This document shows, one piece after another, positions 56,712 to 64,000 of a stretch of 64,000 bases of DNA. The notes under the pieces were generated by a model. It searched no databases and had not been told where the DNA came from. It saw nothing but the letters and a program-made list of their open reading frames with translations. Origin of the DNA: Pelomonas sp. V22. Lineage in GTDB: Bacteria; Pseudomonadota; Gammaproteobacteria; Burkholderiales; Burkholderiaceae_C. The DNA is taken from contig NZ_JAGIXS010000001.1 of the NCBI RefSeq assembly GCF_030014915.1, positions 1,736,001 to 1,800,000 of the forward strand, given 5' to 3'. Position 1 is the stretch's first letter. Every line of letters starts with the position of its first letter. Both the position numbers and the translations under genes were made by a program.

Positions 56712-57878
56712 TTACCAGTCGGTCGGCAGGCCCATCAGGGCGGCAGCCTGACGGGCCGCAGCAGCGGCGAGCTCGGGCGTTGCCGCCGTCACGTTCAGGT
56801 GCCCCATCTTGCGGCCCGGGCGAGCGCTGGTCTTGCCGTACAGGTGCAGGTGCGTGCCGGGGATGGCCAGGACCTGGCCCCAGGCGGGGCTGCGCTCGCT
56901 TCCATTGGCATCGAACCACAAATCACCCAAGAGGTTCAGCATCACCACCGGCGAATGCAGGCGTGGCGTGTTCAGCGGCAGGCCGGCCAGTGCGCGCACC
57001 TGGGCTTCGAACTGGGTGATGTCGCAGGCGTCCAGCGTGTAATGACCGGAGTTGTGAGGGCGCGGCGCCATCTCGTTGACCAGGAGGCGGCCGTCGGTCA
57101 GCAGAAAGAACTCGACGCACAGCACGCCCACGTAGCCCAGCTCGGTGGCGATGCGGGCCGCCGAGGCGCGCGCCTCGGCCTGCACCTCGGCCGGCACGTT
57201 CGGAGCCGGCACTTCGGTGACGGCCAGGATGCCATCGCGGTGCAGGTTCTGCTGGACCGGGAACTCGACCACCTGGCCATCGGCACCCCGCGCCACGATG
57301 ACCGAGAGCTCCAGCTGCAACGGCAGCAATTGCTCCAGCACGCAGGGCACACCCTTCATCGCGGCAAAGGCGGCGGCCAGCTCGGCGCGGTCGCGCACGC
57401 GGGCCTGGCCCTTGCCGTCGTAACCCATGCGGGCGGTCTTGAGGATGCCGGGCAGGAGCGCCGCATCGACGGCGGCCAGATCGGCCTCGCTGCGGATCAC
57501 CGCGTAGGGCGCGCATTCGACGCCGCTCGCCTTGAAATGCGCTTTCTCGTCGGCACGGTCCTGGCACTTGGCCACGGCGCTGCCGGCCGGTGCCACGGTG
57601 CGCGTGGCCGCCAGCTGGGCCAGTGCCGCAGCGGGCACGTTCTCGAATTCGGTGGTGATCGCGTCGCAGGCCTCGGCCAACTGGGCCAGGCCCTGCGGGT
57701 CGAGGTAGTCGGCGCGAATCTGCTGATGCGCCACGGCGCCGGCCGGACTCTCGGCATCGGGATCCAGCACCACGGTGCGGTAGCCGAGGCTTTGCGCCGC
57801 CTGCACGAACATGCGGCCGAGCTGCCCGCCGCCCATCACGCCCAGCGTCGCAACGCCCGGCAGCAAGACCTTGGACAT
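56712..57878 (-). CDS. purK: N5-carboxyaminoimidazole ribonucleotide synthase
   Basis: The 388-residue ATP-grasp protein starts GVMGGGQLGRMFVQAAQSLG and has the ATP-binding segment GILKTARMGYDGKGQARV and the late NEMAPRPHNSGHYTLDAC. It converts AIR with bicarbonate and ATP to N5-CAIR in purine synthesis. It overlaps purE by one base (TGATG), so the two act in sequence and are made together. Confidence 0.96.
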   Translation of the reverse strand: MSKVLLPGVATLGVMGGGQLGRMFVQAAQSLGYRTVVLDPDAESPAGAVAHQQIRADYLDPQGLAQLAEACDAITTEFENVPAAALAQLAATRTVAPAGSAVAKCQDRADEKAHFKASGVECAPYAVIRSEADLAAVDAALLPGILKTARMGYDGKGQARVRDRAELAAAFAAMKGVPCVLEQLLPLQLELSVIVARGADGQVVEFPVQQNLHRDGILAVTEVPAPNVPAEVQAEARASAARIATELGYVGVLCVEFFLLTDGRLLVNEMAPRPHNSGHYTLDACDITQFEAQVRALAGLPLNTPRLHSPVVMLNLLGDLWFDANGSERSPAWGQVLAIPGTHLHLYGKTSARPGRKMGHLNVTAATPELAAAAARQAAALMGLPTDW

Positions 57879-58378
57879 CAGACGAGATCCTTACTCATGC
57901 CGGTCGCATGCTCGGTCTGGCGAATGCGGTAGGCCGCGAGCTTGGCGCGCAGGCCTTCGTCATGGGCGGCCAGCATGGCCACGGCGAACAGGGCCGCATT
58001 GCCCGCACCGGCGGTGCCGATGGCAAAGGTGGCAACCGGGATGCCCTTGGGCATCTGCACGATGGAATGAAGGGAGTCGACGCCTTGCAGATGGCGGCTC
58101 GCCACCGGCACGCCGAGCACCGGCACCGGCGTCTTGGCGGCCAGCATGCCGGGCAGGTGAGCGGCTCCGCCGGCGCCGGCGATGATGGCGCGCAGGCCGC
58201 GGCCTTCAGCGGCCTCGGCATAGCGAAACATCTCGTCAGGCATGCGGTGTGCGGACACGACCTTCGCCTCGAAGGCGATACCGAACTCGGAGAGAATGTC
58301 GGCGGCGTGCTTCATGGTCTCCCAGTCACTGCTGGAGCCCATCACCACGCCGACCACGGGGGAGGTGCTTTGCTGCAT
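57878..58378 (-). CDS. purE: N5-CAIR mutase
   Basis: The 166-residue protein has the PurE motif [20 protein letters not shown] and the later [18 protein letters not shown]. It isomerises N5-CAIR to CAIR. Length is typical of class I PurE. ATG 58378 gives a short leader before the core; the longer frame has no family match. It is divergent from cnoX, with 92 bases for both promoters. Confidence 0.96.
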   Translation of the reverse strand: MQQSTSPVVGVVMGSSSDWETMKHAADILSEFGIAFEAKVVSAHRMPDEMFRYAEAAEGRGLRAIIAGAGGAAHLPGMLAAKTPVPVLGVPVASRHLQGVDSLHSIVQMPKGIPVATFAIGTAGAGNAALFAVAMLAAHDEGLRAKLAAYRIRQTEHATGMSKDLV

Positions 58379-58470
58379 AGGCTGCACGGCTCGCTCGATG
58401 GGCTGGAAAGCCTTGAATTGTAGGCGGCCGCTGCCACCTGCCCCCCTCGACCCCATCCGACACCGACACC

Positions 58471-59409
58471 ATGACCGACATCACCCTGCAGAATTTTGAA
58501 ACCGAGCTGCTGGCCGCCTCGATGCAGCAGCCCGTGCTGCTGGACATCTGGGCACCTTGGTGCGGCCCCTGCAAGTCGCTGGGCCCGGTGCTGGAGAAGC
58601 TCGAAGTCGCCTATGCCGGCCGCTTCAAGCTGGCCAAGCTGAACAGCGATGAGCAGCAGGAGATCGCCAGCCAGCTGAGCCAGGCCTTCGGCGTGCGCTC
58701 CATCCCCTTCTGCGTGATGTTCGTGGGCGGCCAGCCGGTGGATGGCTTCGTCGGCGCGATTCCCGAGGGCCAGATCCGCGAGTTCCTGGACAAGCATGTG
58801 CCGCCGGCCGGTGAGGACGACGAGGCCTTGCCGGATCCAGCCGAAGACGCGCCGGTCGCCGATGACGGCAGCCTGCTGGACCGCCTGATGGCAGCCGTCG
58901 AAACCAACCCGAACGACGAGACCGCCCGCTTCGACCTGGTGCGCGCACTGCTGGAGGCCGACCAGGTTGGCGCCGCCCGCGAGGTCTTCATGCCGGTGGC
59001 GGCCAAGGCGGCCGACACCATCACGCCGCACGCCCGTTTCGCAGCCCTGGCCCATTGGCTGGCCGCCGCCGAGAGCCGCCCCGATGTGGCAGCGGCCCAG
59101 GCCGCCGTTGCCACCAACAAGCGCGACTTCGACGCCCGCTTCGCCCTCGCCCAGTCGCATTTCGCCGCCCGCCGCTTCACCGAGGCGATGGACGAGCTGC
59201 TGGAAATCATCATGCGCGACAAGGCCTGGAACGGCGAGCTGGCGCGCAAGAGCTATGTGGCCATCCTGGAGCTGCTGACCAAGCCCGCCCCGAAAGCCCA
59301 GGCCGCCGAGGCCAAGGGCACGCTGGAGATTGCCGGCAAGGCGGCGGTGGCGCCGGCCGATCCGCTGATCGACCAGTACCGCCGCAAGCTCAGCATGGCG
59401 CTGTTCTGA
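58471..59409 (+). CDS. cnoX: CnoX/YbbN-type thioredoxin-TPR chaperone
   Basis: The 312-residue protein has an N-terminal thioredoxin domain with the redox motif WCGPC (residues 30-34) and a C-terminal TPR-like region used for binding GroEL or substrate. Unlike E. coli CnoX, it keeps both catalytic cysteines, so it may have real redox activity, as in Caulobacter. It is convergent with the TPR-like gene at 59443. A short hairpin lies between the two ends. Confidence 0.9.
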   Translation: MTDITLQNFETELLAASMQQPVLLDIWAPWCGPCKSLGPVLEKLEVAYAGRFKLAKLNSDEQQEIASQLSQAFGVRSIPFCVMFVGGQPVDGFVGAIPEGQIREFLDKHVPPAGEDDEALPDPAEDAPVADDGSLLDRLMAAVETNPNDETARFDLVRALLEADQVGAAREVFMPVAAKAADTITPHARFAALAHWLAAAESRPDVAAAQAAVATNKRDFDARFALAQSHFAARRFTEAMDELLEIIMRDKAWNGELARKSYVAILELLTKPAPKAQAAEAKGTLEIAGKAAVAPADPLIDQYRRKLSMALF

Positions 59410-59412
59410 TCA

Positions 59413-59429
59413 GCGCCTGATCAAGGCGC
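59413..59429. repeat. Hairpin with GATCA repeats between convergent genes
   Basis: GCGCCT-GATCA-AGGCGC forms a stem of six pairs between the ends of cnoX and the TPR-like gene. The surrounding 59408-59446 stretch has the motif GATCA four times. It has no T-run, so it is at best a weak bidirectional stop. Confidence 0.45.
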
Positions 59430-59442
59430 GATCAAGACGCGA

Positions 59443-60546
59443 TCAGGGCACGAGAAGGCCGGCGGCCTCCAGCGCCACCGCCCACTCCCGCTGCTGGGCC
59501 GCGAACTCCGCCCATTCACGGGTCGCAGCCTCGCGGTGACGGGCCGCCCTCTCCTGCTCGTCCAGAGCCTCGTAGACCTGGGCCAGGCGGCTGTGCGTGG
59601 CTGCGCGGTCATCGACCTCGCAGCCCGGATCCAGCTCGACCTCGGCCTCATGCGCCTGCTGCAGCGCATGCTCGCGCTGGCCGCAGTTGAGCCGGCACCA
59701 GGCCAGGTCGGCCAGCAGGCTGCTGCCCAGGCGGGCCAGGCCATGCGACATGGCCACCGGCAGGTGCTGCTCGAACAGCTCGCGGGCCTTGTCAAAGTCG
59801 CCCTGCAGCACCAGCGTCTGGGCGCGCAGGATGGGCGTGAGCGACTCCATCGCCGAGCCGCCCACCGCCGCATCGAAGTTTTTCACTGAGTCCGCCCCCA
59901 GCAAGAGCTCGGGCTTCAGGCCCGCAGTCTCGGCCAGCGCCGCATGGCGGGCCTGGGCCGTCTGCATCTCGGCCCTGTTGTAGATCAGGGCGGACAAGGT
60001 GGCGTCGTCGCCATCCAGCGTGGCATGGCGGCGGGCCGCTGCGTACCAGGGCTGCGCGAGATCGGGCCGGCCGGAATAGTGATGCGCCAGCGCCAGCACC
60101 AGCGCCAGGCGCGAACGCGCCGCATGGTGGCTCTCGGCCACCGTGCGCAAGGCCTCCTGCGCATGCTGGATCAGCGCTGGCAACTCATGCCTCGCATAGG
60201 CCAGGTGGGCCAGCCAGGCGAGGCTCAGCGCCTCGACCTCGGCCAGCCTGGCGGTGCGGGCGATGGCCAGGGCGCGCTGGGTCTTCTCACGCGCGGCACT
60301 GCTGAAATCGGTGAAGTAGCTCATCAGGCCTTCGGCCAGATGCAGCCAGGCACCGATGGCCGGATGGGGATGCTGGAAAGCCAGCTGGTGCAGCGCCGTC
60401 AGTTGATCACGTGCCTCGGTCAACTGGCCATGGCGAACCAGGCCGATGGCGCGCTGCGCCATCAGACAGGCCCCCTGGACCGGATGGGCGGCCGCAGCGA
60501 TCTGCTGATCCAGCCGCCGTATCAGCCTCGATTGCGTCTGTTGCAT
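59443..60546 (-). CDS. TPR-like helical repeat protein, function unknown
   Basis: The 367-residue protein is almost all helical, with paired 30- to 40-residue repeats such as LTEARDQLTALHQLAFQHPH and RELFEQHLPVAMSHGLARLG. This fits TPR or MalT-like scaffolds. I see no catalytic motif, signal peptide or membrane segment. It begins 29 bases after purC on the same strand, so it may be cotranscribed. Protein binding is the only role that I can infer. Confidence 0.72.
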   Translation of the reverse strand: MQQTQSRLIRRLDQQIAAAAHPVQGACLMAQRAIGLVRHGQLTEARDQLTALHQLAFQHPHPAIGAWLHLAEGLMSYFTDFSSAAREKTQRALAIARTARLAEVEALSLAWLAHLAYARHELPALIQHAQEALRTVAESHHAARSRLALVLALAHHYSGRPDLAQPWYAAARRHATLDGDDATLSALIYNRAEMQTAQARHAALAETAGLKPELLLGADSVKNFDAAVGGSAMESLTPILRAQTLVLQGDFDKARELFEQHLPVAMSHGLARLGSSLLADLAWCRLNCGQREHALQQAHEAEVELDPGCEVDDRAATHSRLAQVYEALDEQERAARHREAATREWAEFAAQQREWAVALEAAGLLVP

Positions 60547-60575
60547 GAGCCCTCCCCGTTGGCTCCGCCCGGACT

Positions 60576-61472
60576 TCAGCGTGTCAGTCGTTCCAGTGCT
60601 TCGCGGTACTTGGCCGCGGTCTTCTCTATCACTTCAACCGGCAGGGCCGGCGCCGGCGCGATCTTGCCCCAGGGCTGGCCGCCGACCAGCGCCTGCTCGA
60701 GCCAGTCGCGCAGGAACTGCTTGTCGTAGCTGGGCGGATTGCTGCCCACGGCATAGCTTTCGGCCGGCCAGTAGCGCGAGGAGTCGGGCGTCAGCACCTC
60801 GTCCATCAGCGTCAACGTGCCGTCGGCATCGAGGCCGAACTCGAACTTGGTGTCGGCAATGATGATGCCCTTCTGCAGCGCGTAATCGGCGGCGCGCTGG
60901 TAGAGCTGGATGGAGATGTCGCGCACGCGCTCGGCCAGCTCGCGACCAATGATTTCGACGCAGCGATCGAAATCGATGTTCTCGTCGTGGTCGCCCATCT
61001 CGGCCTTGGTGGCCGGCGTGAAGATGGGCTGCGGCAGCTTGGAGGCGTTCTGCAGGCCGGCCGGCAGCTCGACGCCGCAGACCTTGCCATTGCTCTTGTA
61101 CTCGGCCCAGCCGCTGCCGGCCAGGTAGCCGCGCACCACGGCCTCGATGGGCAGGGGCTTCAGGCGCTTGACCAGCATCGCGCGGCCACGAACCTGGTCC
61201 TGCTCTGCCTCGCTCACCACCGACAACGGATCGTCCCCGGTCAGGTGGTTGGGCACGATGCCGTCGAGCTTGTCGAACCAGAACATCGCCATCTCGGTCA
61301 GCAGGGCGCCCTTGCCAGGGATGGGCTCGCCCATGATCACGTCGTAGGCCGAGATGCGGTCGCTGGCGATCATCAGGATGCGGTCGCTGCCGACGGCATA
61401 GTTTTCGCGCACCTTGCCGCGGGCGATGAGAGGCAGGGAGGTGATCGAGGATTCAAGCAGGGCAGCGGTCAT
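60576..61472 (-). CDS. purC: SAICAR synthase
   Basis: The 298-residue protein has the start [20 protein letters not shown], the segment [19 protein letters not shown] and [15 protein letters not shown]-like residues ([17 protein letters not shown]). It makes SAICAR from CAIR and aspartate, the step after PurE. I chose ATG 61472; ATG 61481 is close and possible. It lies between fba and the TPR-like gene. Confidence 0.96.
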   Translation of the reverse strand: MTAALLESSITSLPLIARGKVRENYAVGSDRILMIASDRISAYDVIMGEPIPGKGALLTEMAMFWFDKLDGIVPNHLTGDDPLSVVSEAEQDQVRGRAMLVKRLKPLPIEAVVRGYLAGSGWAEYKSNGKVCGVELPAGLQNASKLPQPIFTPATKAEMGDHDENIDFDRCVEIIGRELAERVRDISIQLYQRAADYALQKGIIIADTKFEFGLDADGTLTLMDEVLTPDSSRYWPAESYAVGSNPPSYDKQFLRDWLEQALVGGQPWGKIAPAPALPVEVIEKTAAKYREALERLTR

Positions 61473-61522
61473 GGGAGGCATCCGTGGGCAAGCGGCGATT
61501 TTAGGCGCCCGCGCGCCGGGCG

Positions 61523-61560
61523 AAAAAAGGCCCGCCGGCAATTGACTCGCCGGCGGGCCC
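61523..61560 (-). terminator. Intrinsic terminator after fba
   Basis: GGCCCGCCGGC (61529-61539) pairs perfectly with GCCGGCGGGCC (61549-61559) around a 9-base loop. On the minus strand the stem is followed by TTTTTT. It separates the fba transcript from purC. Confidence 0.9.
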
Positions 61561-61620
61561 GTGCATTCCTAAGCTTTGATGAGAGCCGAGGCCTTCGGAG
61601 AAATCTGAGGCGAGAGCGAC

Positions 61621-62685
61621 TTACTGAACCACCTGGGCCAGTTCACCGCGTGCGTAGGCTGCCGCGACATCGACCAGGCTGCGCGCCTGGATCTTGCCGG
61701 CCTGGCCTTCGCAGCCGAATTCCATGTAGCGCTGCTTGCAGACCAGCTTGGCCGCTTCGCGCGCCGGCTTCAGCCATTCGCGGGCATCGAACTTGTCGGG
61801 GTTCTCGAACAGGAACTTGCGCACCGCGCCGGTCATCGCCAGGCGGATGTCGGTGTCGATGTTGATCTTGCGAACGCCATGCTTGATGGCTTCCTGAATC
61901 TCTTCCACCGGCACGCCAAAGGTCTCCTTCATCTTGCCGCCGTACTGGTTGATGATGGCCAGCAACTCCTGCGGCACGCTGGAGGAGCCGTGCATCACCA
62001 GGTGGGTGTTCGGGATGCGCTTGTGGATTTCCTTGACACGGCTGATGGCCAGGATGTCGCCGGTGGGCTTGCGGGAGAACTTGTAGGCGCCATGGCTGGT
62101 GCCAATGGCAATGGCCAGGGCATCGAGCTGCGTGGCCTTGACGAAGGTGGCGGCCTCTTCCGGGTCGGTCAGCATCTGGCTGTGGTCGAGCTTGCCGACG
62201 GCGCCGATGCCATCTTCCTCGCCGGCATCACCGGTTTCCAGATTGCCGAGGCAGCCCAGCTCGCCCTCGACCGTCACGCCCACCTTGTGGGCCATCTCGA
62301 CGACCTTGCGGGTCACATCGACGTTGTATTCGAACGAGGCCGGCGTCTTGCCGTCGTCCATCAGCGAGCCGTCCATCATCACCGAGCCGAATCCAAGGTC
62401 GATGGCGCCCTGGCAGATCTTGGGGCTGGTGCCATGGTCCTGGTGCATCACCAGCGGAATGTGCGGATAGGCCTCGACGGCCGCCTGGATCAGGTGCTTG
62501 ATGAAGCTCTCGCCAGCGTACTTGCGGGCGCCGGCCGAGGCCTGCAGGATCACCGGTGCGCCGACCTCGTCGGCGGCGGCCATCACGGCCTGCACCTGCT
62601 CGAGGTTGTTGACGTTGAAAGCCGGAATGCCGTAGCCGTGTTCGGCGGCGTGGTCCAGCAGCTGGCGCATCGAGACAAGAGCCAT
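61621..62685 (-). CDS. fba: Fructose-bisphosphate aldolase, class II
   Basis: The 354-residue protein has the zinc ligand region [12 protein letters not shown], the conserved [18 protein letters not shown] and [13 protein letters not shown], and the late [16 protein letters not shown]. It splits fructose-1,6-bisphosphate in glycolysis and gluconeogenesis. The residues match the Calvin-type long form common in Burkholderiales. It ends in a strong terminator. Confidence 0.97.
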   Translation of the reverse strand: MALVSMRQLLDHAAEHGYGIPAFNVNNLEQVQAVMAAADEVGAPVILQASAGARKYAGESFIKHLIQAAVEAYPHIPLVMHQDHGTSPKICQGAIDLGFGSVMMDGSLMDDGKTPASFEYNVDVTRKVVEMAHKVGVTVEGELGCLGNLETGDAGEEDGIGAVGKLDHSQMLTDPEEAATFVKATQLDALAIAIGTSHGAYKFSRKPTGDILAISRVKEIHKRIPNTHLVMHGSSSVPQELLAIINQYGGKMKETFGVPVEEIQEAIKHGVRKINIDTDIRLAMTGAVRKFLFENPDKFDAREWLKPAREAAKLVCKQRYMEFGCEGQAGKIQARSLVDVAAAYARGELAQVVQ

Positions 62686-62858
62686 GATTGAAAGTCCCCA
62701 GATGGTTTGAAAATCCTGCAGGCGCAGCTTCGCATGTAACCGCGCTGTAACTCGCGGCATTCTAGCCGGCCACCCCTGCACCGCCTGCCCCGCAGCCCCG
62801 GGGTGGCGGGCAAGTTCGCCTTGCGCCGGACCCGCCCCGCCAGTAGGCTCTGCCCCTC

Positions 62859-63881
62859 ATGACCGTACGCCTCTCGATCGACCAGATGACGCTGTGGATC
62901 ACGGCCGCAGCCCGGGAACATTCGCTGGATCTGGCCGACCACATCGTCGAGAAAACCGGCGCCAGCCGCCGCTCGGCCCTCTCGGCCCTGCGCCGCCTGA
63001 CCGAGGCGCATTGGCTCACGCGCAGCGGCTCGCGCAGCCGGCCGGTGTTCGGCCCCGGCACACTCCGCCAGGTGGCGCGCAGCTACACCTTGCACGGCCT
63101 GCAGGAAGACCTGCCCTGGCAGCGAGACTTCGCCCCCAATTTCGAGCTGCCGCCCCATGTGGCTCGCATGGTCCAGCACGCCTTCACCGAGCTGGTCAAC
63201 AACGCTGCCGACCACAGCGGCGGCAGCAGCGTCACTGTCTCGCTGCGCCAAACACCTACCCATGCCCAACTGCTGGTCTCGGACGATGGCTGCGGCGTGT
63301 TCGACAAGATCTGCTCCACCTTCGACATCGCCGATGCCCAGCACGCGATGCTGGAGCTCAGCAAGGGCCGGCTCACCAGCCAGCCCGAGCAGCACACGGG
63401 CCGCGGCCTGTTCTTCAGCTCGCAACTGGCCGATGTGTTCGACATCCATGCCAATGGCACGGCCTTCCAGCGCCGCGCCTGGGAGAGCACCGGCTGGACC
63501 AAGGGCCGGCCGCTGCCACGCCAGGGCAGCTCGATCTACATGGCCATCTCGCTGGAGACCACGCGCACGCTGGACCAGGTGATGGAGGCCTGGAGTCTTG
63601 CGGGCGACGGCATCGAGTTCGACCAGACCAAGGTCAGCCTGCGCCTGCTCGCTGGCGAAGGCCAGGCACTCGACTCGCGTGCCCAGGCCCGGCGCGTGGC
63701 CGCGCGGCTGCCCACCTTCCGGCGCGTCGAGGTGGCGTTTGATGGCGTGCAGGACGTGGGCCACGGTTTTGTCGACGAGCTGTTCCGCGTCTTCGCCCGG
63801 GCCCACCCGGAAGTCGAGCTGGTCGCCACCGGCACCAATGCCCGCGTCAAGGCGCTGATTGAGAGCGCACGGCGCGGCTGA
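62859..63881 (+). CDS. HTH-HATPase-STAS-like (DUF4325) regulatory protein
   Basis: The 340-residue protein has three parts. Residues 1-75 look like a winged helix. A HATPase domain follows with N box TELVNNAADHSGG (about 109-121), G1 box VSDDGCGVFDKI (about 140) and GRGLFFSSQLAD (about 180). The last part (about 255-340) matches a STAS-like DUF4325. It could be an anti-sigma-like or partner-switching kinase with its own DNA-binding part. There is no histidine phosphorylation site. Confidence 0.8.
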   Translation: MTVRLSIDQMTLWITAAAREHSLDLADHIVEKTGASRRSALSALRRLTEAHWLTRSGSRSRPVFGPGTLRQVARSYTLHGLQEDLPWQRDFAPNFELPPHVARMVQHAFTELVNNAADHSGGSSVTVSLRQTPTHAQLLVSDDGCGVFDKICSTFDIADAQHAMLELSKGRLTSQPEQHTGRGLFFSSQLADVFDIHANGTAFQRRAWESTGWTKGRPLPRQGSSIYMAISLETTRTLDQVMEAWSLAGDGIEFDQTKVSLRLLAGEGQALDSRAQARRVAARLPTFRRVEVAFDGVQDVGHGFVDELFRVFARAHPEVELVATGTNARVKALIESARRG

Positions 63882-64000
63882 TCAAAGATCGCTGTCGACC
63901 AGGGCACGAATGCCCGTTCGCTGCTGCTGCACGGCCTTGTTGATGCGGGGCAACAGCTCGACCAAGGCCTGGCCATGGCCCACCGCGAAATGCACGGGCT
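63882..64000 (-). CDS. C-terminal end of a protein, partial
   Basis: The minus-strand frame ends with a TGA at 63882-63884, directly beside the stop of the convergent HTH-HATPase gene. Only about 39 residues are visible, ending in VDSDL after the segment PVHFAVGHGQALVELLPR. They resemble the tail of a periplasmic family-3 solute-binding protein, but this is weak. The start lies outside the window. Confidence 0.55.
   Translation of the reverse strand, partial: PVHFAVGHGQALVELLPRINKAVQQQRTGIRALVDSDL

Noticed and set aside
59408-59446. Four GATCA motifs as a possible CRISPR or repeat array
   Set aside because: Units are only five bases and too close together; they are explained by one short hairpin and the ends of two genes.

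Overview
The window looks like a chromosomal segment of a high-GC betaproteobacterium, probably order Burkholderiales near Roseateles, Pelomonas or Rubrivivax. This rests on base composition, on conserved gene orders (dapF-DUF484-xerC; metK and ahcY-tlyA-metF; fba-purC-purE-purK-tsaC) and on the SAH riboswitch before ahcY. The genus is an inference. I saw no prophage, insertion sequence, CRISPR array, rRNA or tRNA gene.

Bases 1-9189 hold a tight plus-strand sugar operon. It contains the end of a ROK protein, a ribose-type ABC importer (ATPase, permease, binding protein), a sugar isomerase/epimerase-like protein, a Gfo/Idh oxidoreductase, a GMC flavoprotein with its Tat-type small subunit, and a DUF1080 protein. 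Together they suggest oxidation of sugars or glycosides to 3-keto forms, followed by cleavage and uptake. Bases 9211-13661 form a light-related group: lipocalin, cryptochrome/photolyase, DUF2256 and an Fe-S photolyase on the minus strand, with a divergent DUF2878 gene.

Bases 13708-23663 are mostly housekeeping genes on the minus strand: a GIY-YIG-like protein, glmS, rlmI-like, an outer-membrane protein, xerC, DUF484, dapF and two LpxL-type acyltransferases. A plus-strand Lrp regulator lies among them. Bases 23664-32330 hold the methyl cycle: a candidate SAM-II-like riboswitch before metK, a clear SAH riboswitch before ahcY, then tlyA and metF. DUF2238, YcaQ-like and lipoprotein genes lie between metK and ahcY.

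Bases 32412-43498 hold an OmpW gene with a striking leader inverted repeat, two tandem paralogues of unknown function, pepQ-like, two 5-formyl-THF cyclo-ligases flanking a TfoX protein, a lytic transglycosylase, a GST, cca and an HDOD protein. Bases 43599-46896 hold a Crp/Fnr regulator, glycerate kinase and a urate hydroxylase, a set that fits urate-to-glycerate catabolism.

Bases 47207-52416 are an overlapping minus-strand chain: tsaB-rimI-UDG-GGDEF/EAL-MidA-like. A secreted lipase-like lipoprotein/OmpW pair and an SGNH-like lipoprotein follow. Bases 55728-62685 are the tsaC, purK, purE, purC and fba region, with cnoX and a TPR-like gene. The right edge holds an HTH-HATPase-STAS-like protein and the tail of one more gene.
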